NCBI GenBank assembly: GCA_017354895.1
Contig: CP071493.1
Coordinates: forward strand, 3,472,001 to 3,536,000
DNA: 64,000 nucleotides
Source: Podospora comata
Taxonomy: Eukaryota > Ascomycota > Sordariomycetes > Sordariales > Podosporaceae
Direction: 5' to 3'
Shown: one piece after another, positions 59,697 through 64,000 of the stretch
How positions within the stretch are numbered: the first letter of the stretch is position 1
Layout: every line of letters begins with the position of its first letter
Made by a program: the position numbers and the translations under genes
The notes under the pieces: generated by a model
The model's database searches: none
Seen by the model: the letters and a program-made list of their open reading frames with translations, nothing else
Told to the model about the DNA's origin: nothing

Positions 59697-61001
59697 ATGT
59701 CCCAAATACTCCTCGACCTCCTCCACCCCCTCCTCACCTCTTGCCTCCCCTGCCTCCCGGGAACCCCCACCCTCAAGATCAACTCCCGCTCCCTCAAGAT
59801 CCTCCGCCTCCTCGGCGAAGGCGGCTTCTCCTACGTCTACCTGGTCCAGTCCCTCTCCTCCCCCAACCACGAGCTCTACGCCCTCAAGAAAATCCGCTGC
59901 CCCTTCGGCGCCGAATCCGTCGCCCAAGCCATGAAGGAGGTCGAGGCCTACAAGATATTCGGCTCAACCCCCGGCATCATCCACAGCGTCGATTACTCCA
60001 TCGCCACCGAGCGCGGCGGCGGGGAGGAGAGCAAGACGGTTTATGTCTTGCTGCCGTATTACAAGCGGGGGAATCTGCAGGACATGATTAATGCTAATTT
60101 GGTGAATCATTCCAAGTTTCCTGAACGGAAGCTGATGGGGTTGTTTTTGGGGGTCTGTAGGGCGCTGAGGGGGATGCATGTTTACCAGGGCGGTGGCGGG
60201 GTAGGGGGGCAAGAAGAGATGGTTGTGCCGGGGAGGAAACGAGGGGGCAAGAATACGGTGAACAGGGGGGCGGATGTGGACGATGAGCAGGAGCAGGGGA
60301 GGAGTTTGCTGACGGAGGATGAGAGGGTCACGCAGGCCAGGGAGACGGGGGGGAAGAGGAGGAGTTATGCTCATAGGGATATCAAGCCCGGTTAGTGTCC
60401 CTGGATCTGTGTTCTTTCGACAAACATGGAAAACTGACGGAAAACAACAGGAAACATCATGATCTCCGACTCGGGGGATGAACCGATCCTCATGGACCTC
60501 GGTTCGGTGGCTGAATCCCCTCTCCCAATCACCTCCCGCTCGTTGGCTATTGCAACGCAGGATACTGCTGCGGAGCATAGCACCATGCCTTACCGGGCTC
60601 CGGAACTGTTTGATGTCAAGACGGGGACGGTGGTTGACACAAAGGTTGATATTTGGAGCATGGGGTGCACGCTGTATGCGTGTTTGGTGGGGAAATCGCC
60701 GTTTGAGATGAGGTCGGATGAGACGGGGGGGTCGCTGAGTATTTGTGTGCTGAGTGGGGATTGGAGGTTTCCGGATGAGGGGCCGGGGGCGAAGAAGAAT
60801 AAGGGGAAGGGGCCGGTTTCTCCTGGGGGCACAACGGCGGCGGCGGCGGCGGCTGCGACAGAAGAGGAGGGGATTAGTGAGCCGATACGGGAGGTGGTGA
60901 GGAGGTGTTTGAGGGTTGAGCCGAGTGAGAGGCCGGACATTGATGAGCTGATTGAGATGGTGGAGCGGGTTTTGGAGGTGCTGCCTGAGGATGCTGCTTA
61001 G
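59697..61001 (+). CDS. env7: STK16/Env7-type serine/threonine kinase
   Basis: Two exons (59697-60390, 60451-61001) give 414 aa; the 60-nt intron (GTTAGT...AACAG) splits the Gly codon after HRDIKP. Family members (yeast Env7, human STK16) sit on vacuole or Golgi membranes through N-terminal acylation; here Cys residues near 16-20 (SCLPCLPG) are candidate palmitoylation sites. The Gly loop LGEGGFSYVYLV is followed by ALKKI with the ATP Lys. The catalytic loop is HRDIKPGNI (Asp228), the activation start is DLG instead of DFG (about residue 247, normal for this family), and the APE-equivalent lies in YRAPEL near 278. About 65 low-complexity residues are inserted at about 161-225 before HRD. A second low-complexity block with an Ala run precedes the last helices. 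Env7 negatively regulates vacuole fusion in yeast; the role here is inferred. Confidence 0.88.
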
Positions 61002-61357
61002 GCGGGGTGAAGATGGGTGATATATATGATGGGGTTTTTTTTGGTTTTTTTTTGGGGGGGGGGTTCCAAATTTTTATTTTATTTTAAATTTTTTGGATGT
61101 TGATATTAGGGTGGCTCATGCCTGGCGTTTTGGGTGTTGAGCGGGCATCTTTCTGCAAGATGATATCCTGCTCTGGGAGGAATGATTTGACAGATAAAAT
61201 TTGAACTGTAGTGATTTTTGATTTTGGTTGGATATTCTACGCCAGGAAACTCTTTTTGAATCTTTGAAATCTACTATGAACACCACATACCCCAACTATC
61301 ATCCACCACCCCCCGTCCGTCTATTCAACCCTCTATATCTTTTCCGTCCAAACAACT
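61002..61357. other. Convergent 3' region between the kinase and nucleoside hydrolase
   Basis: No gene; contains T and G homopolymer runs around 61035-61063. Confidence 0.5.
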
Positions 61358-62624
61358 CTAAGCAGTAGGAACCCCAGCCTCTTGCTTCACAGCCCTGGCC
61401 CTCTCATTCGCCTCGTCCGCCCTAGAGATACACTCCTCCAACACCCTCCAAAAAACCCCCAAGTCCAACCCCCTAGGTATCCTCACCCCTTCCTCGCCTG
61501 GGGGTAGCAATCTCGCGGTGACCTGGCCCGTCCTCGCACCAGCTTTGGCATCTTCGTAGCTCCCCTCGGTGGCGACACTTACCTCGTACCTCTCCCCCTT
61601 TCCCTCCATGCCCACCCCCACAGAGGGGTCATGTTCATAAAATGGGATTTTATGCCCCCCTTTTTCGTCCAGCCCAGATAGTACCGCCGCAACAGCCAAG
61701 GGGTCGTGCAGCGGCGGGCCTTCGGTTATGCCAAAGACGTCGGCGTAGGTTTTCGCAAAAAACAAGAGCAGCTCGACGAGCATCTGCCTCAATTCCGTCT
61801 TGCCCCTCCCGGGCACCATCCCCTCTTTGCGTCCCTCGGGTCCGTACAAGATCAGTTCCTGAACCTGGGCGGTGGTGAGGCACAGGTGCGTGACATCCAA
61901 CGGGATCAACGTCGTCTTCTTGGACAGCTCCCCATGCGTCAGCAGGAACGCCGCCGCCTCAGGGTCGGCAAGGATGTTGAACTCCGCAAACTGAGTCCAG
62001 TTGCCCACCCTCGGCACTCCATCAACGGTCCCCAAGACCGCGGCCGTGAACCCGTTTCCTATCGCGCCTCCCATCAACGACAGCCCGGCAACGTGCTGGA
62101 TGAGTTCAGGGTACTTCATAAACAATGCCGCCGCGTTGGTAAAACTCCCCGTGGCCACCACCCAAGCTGTCCCCCGGGGGGTGGATTTGAGAGCTTCGTA
62201 TGCCGCGTCGATGGCCGGGATGGTAGCCACGGGAGGGACAGCCGGTGGGGGGAGGAGCTTTGTCCCGTCGAGGCCGGTTTCGCCGTGGATGTCCGTCGGT
62301 GGGTGCATGGGTGGCCGGAAGAGGGCTTTGGAGGCGCCGATGTAGACGGGTATGGAGGCTGACTGGGAGATTGCCGTCAGGATGGACGTGGCGTTGTGGG
62401 TTGTTTTTTCTAAAGAGGCGTTGCCGAAGACGGTTGACACCCCCAGGATGCGGATGGCGGGGTGGTAGGCTGCGAGGAGGATGGCGAAGGTGTCCTGGGG
62501 CGGAGGGGAGGGGGGGCAGGCATGTTAGATATTATCATCTAGGGGATGTAAACATGAGGAGAGGGAGACTTACATCGTGTCCTGGATCACAGTCCAGCCA
62601 GACGGGGATGCGGGTGTCGCTCAT
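61358..62624 (-). CDS. Inosine-uridine preferring nucleoside hydrolase
   Basis: Cleaves the N-glycosidic bond of ribonucleosides to base plus ribose in salvage. Two exons (62574-62624, 61358-62494) give 395 aa; the 79-nt phase-0 intron (GTAAGT...CCCAG) splits the signature motif after DPGHD. The joined N-terminus reads MSDTRIPVWLDCDPGHD then DTFAILLAAYHP, the Ca2+-binding DxDPGxDD motif that defines the family. Other family wording includes ILGVSTVFGNASLEKT, the substrate-region ATGSFTNAAALFMKYP, VAGLSLMGGAIG, and NILADPEAAAFLL. Late in the protein GPPLHDPLAVAAVL supplies the catalytic/metal DPLA motif. No targeting signal, so cytosolic. Base preference (uridine, inosine) cannot be read here. 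Confidence 0.93.
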
Positions 62625-63304
62625 CTTGAATGTTGGGTGAGTGAGTGAAGTCTAGTTACCCCTCACTTTGAGATCTATCAAGTATTGAAAAGATGATGAA
62701 AGTTGAAAGCGTTGCAAACAAATCGCAGTATCTCACAGCCAAAAAGGAAATGAATGAGAGGCTCTCTGTTACAGGATGTCAGAACCAACCTGCAAAGTGA
62801 GATGAGTAAGAGCCGTTCTTATAGGTGTTCCTCCTAGTATGGTCGGCTGAGGCGGTGTTGACAGGTCAGGGGTCCACCAACTCAACGGCTTGGATGGGCT
62901 TGGTTGATCGCCCAATTAGGAAGCTTGCATCAAAACAACCAGGTTTCCATATCTTCAAGGACAAGGACCAGACCTGTTACAAATCGAAAAAGAGGTTTGG
63001 GAATATAGCATAGAGAAGAGTGGCAAAAACCACTTGTACAAAGAGAAATCATCTCCGGAAAACACCTCTCTATTCCCAGAGCTCAAAACTCCACGGCAAT
63101 GATAACACTTATAAAACTCCCCACAACCCAATCCATCCATCCATCCATCCATCTACCAGTCCCATCCCCCACCCCATACCTTCTCATACCATCTCATCCA
63201 TCTGATGAAGCCCTCGAGACAGAAAAACCCTTATAACAATAAACCCCCCTTCCCACTCGTGCAATAGTAATAACAGATCTTGTACACATCAACAAACCAA
63301 CCCA
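62625..63304. other. Intergenic region between nucleoside hydrolase and the CLIP-170-like gene
   Basis: No gene. Includes a CATC tetranucleotide repeat at about 63131-63153. Confidence 0.5.
63131..63153. repeat. CATC tetranucleotide repeat
   Basis: Five to six CATC units in non-coding sequence 3' of the CLIP-170-like gene. Confidence 0.9.
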
Positions 63305-64000
63305 TCAAAACTGCTCATCAGGACAACTAATACTGTCATGTCCGGTCCTCTCACAAAGCGCGCACCACATCGGCTCATCCACCACACCCCCCTCCATGCT
63401 AGCCGCCGGCTCCTCCGACCCCAAAGCCGCCTCCTTGTTGACCCTAATCGGCTTCTCCATCGCCGACACCGCACTGGTAGGCTGCTGCTGCTCCTCATCA
63501 GCAGCAACGGTGACAGCAGCAGTAACAGCACTACTCTTGGCAGCCTTGACCGGGCTCAAAGGCGCAGGAAGCTTCACATCCTCAGTCATGGCCCCACCAC
63601 CAGACACACCATCCCCCCCATCAGGCGTCTTGCTGCTGTCCCTCGTCTGATGATGCGACTGTTGATCAGGAAAGACGTTGGTACACGTCAAAATGTCATG
63701 CCCGGCCGTCTCGCAGATTTCGCACCAGAGGGTACTATCCCCCGTGGCCGTGCTATAAGAGTCGCTTTCGGGCATCGTGTCCAGCGTGTTCCCTCTGCTG
63801 TGCTTACCGACACCACCAGCAGGCTTATGCTCTGGGCTTCGGGGAGCCAGCACAACAGTCCCGCGAGAGTCCCGGTAAGAATTCCTGTCGTTTCCACTGC
63901 CAGCAGTCATGGTGGCCACACTCCCGCGATGCCCTGCCGCTCCCGAGTTCACCGCGCTCCTCCTCAACGTCTCCAGCTCTCTCTCCAGCGTCTCCTCCCT
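63305..64000 (-). CDS. C-terminal part of a CLIP-170-like (Bik1/Tip1-type) protein, runs off the right edge
   Basis: The open frame continues past base 64000, so only the last 231 residues are visible. It begins with coiled-coil sequence (REETLERELETLRRS). Two Cys/His knuckles of the CLIP-170 type follow: WCEICETAGHDILTC about 90 residues in and WCALCERTGHDSISC near the end, separated by a Ser/Ala-rich linker of roughly 115 residues. In this family the knuckles bind partners such as dynein/dynactin components or mediate autoinhibition, while N-terminal CAP-Gly domains (outside the window) bind microtubule plus ends. The CAP-Gly part is not seen, so the identity rests on coiled coil plus tandem knuckles. 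It ends PDEQF. Confidence 0.72.
   Translation of the reverse strand, partial: REETLERELETLRRSAVNSGAAGHRGSVATMTAGSGNDRNSYRDSRGTVVLAPRSPEHKPAGGVGKHSRGNTLDTMPESDSYSTATGDSTLWCEICETAGHDILTCTNVFPDQQSHHQTRDSSKTPDGGDGVSGGGAMTEDVKLPAPLSPVKAAKSSAVTAAVTVAADEEQQQPTSAVSAMEKPIRVNKEAALGSEEPAASMEGGVVDEPMWCALCERTGHDSISCPDEQF

Noticed and set aside
1-64000. Transposon, CRISPR array, prophage or RIP-mutated repeat
   Set aside because: No transposase, reverse transcriptase or spaced repeats seen, and no obviously AT-skewed repeat block.

Overview
The window is nuclear DNA of a filamentous ascomycete (Pezizomycotina, most likely Sordariomycetes/Sordariales). The evidence is short spliceosomal introns of about 46-80 nt with GTRAGT-type donors and CTAAC-like branch points, an HDEL-tailed protein disulfide isomerase, a PRO1/ADV-1-like C6 zinc-cluster regulator, WSC, MON1 and DOP1 proteins, and long spacers between genes. 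I see no bacterial, viral or transposon gene, no CRISPR array and no convincing tRNA or rRNA gene. The order assignment rests on remembered resemblance, not a search.

Left part (1-13.9 kb): the N-terminal half of a PAS-rich sensor histidine kinase runs off the left edge. It is divergent from a vanillin/salicylaldehyde-type aldehyde dehydrogenase (4620-6112, one intron). Just downstream lies a decayed short-chain dehydrogenase, still recognisable in four segments but split by frameshifts and deletions. Then come a minus-strand single-pass membrane protein with a Cys-rich ectodomain (7735-9030) and a minus-strand SAM+PH protein (11147-13866) whose first coding exon is only the ATG.

Middle (13.9-28.8 kb): about 9.2 kb has no recognisable gene and leads into the PRO1-like developmental regulator (23056-25204). 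The spacer holds tandem repeats and a cluster of AATTAGYCC elements. Convergent to the regulator is a cytochrome P450 (26058-27755, three introns).

Right part (28.8-64 kb): a dense run of mostly housekeeping genes. Two low-complexity unknowns come first (28804-31933, 32773-34269). The divergent pair mon1/dop1 follows, then PDI, a 109-aa mitochondrial-type membrane protein, the SWR1-complex HIT-finger protein Vps71/Swc6, a Kel3-type kelch protein and a small WSC protein. Next is the divergent pair rev1 (translesion polymerase) and a RED-type splicing protein, then an STK16/Env7-type kinase, a nucleoside hydrolase, and at the right edge the C-terminus of a CLIP-170-like microtubule plus-end protein. 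Endomembrane traffic and ER folding (MON1, DOP1, PDI, Env7) recur, but I infer no operon-like system; each gene has its own transcription unit or a shared divergent promoter.

No clearly new system is visible. The best leads are the long cis-region with its AATTAGYCC cluster before the PRO1-like gene, and the SDR pseudogene beside the aldehyde dehydrogenase.
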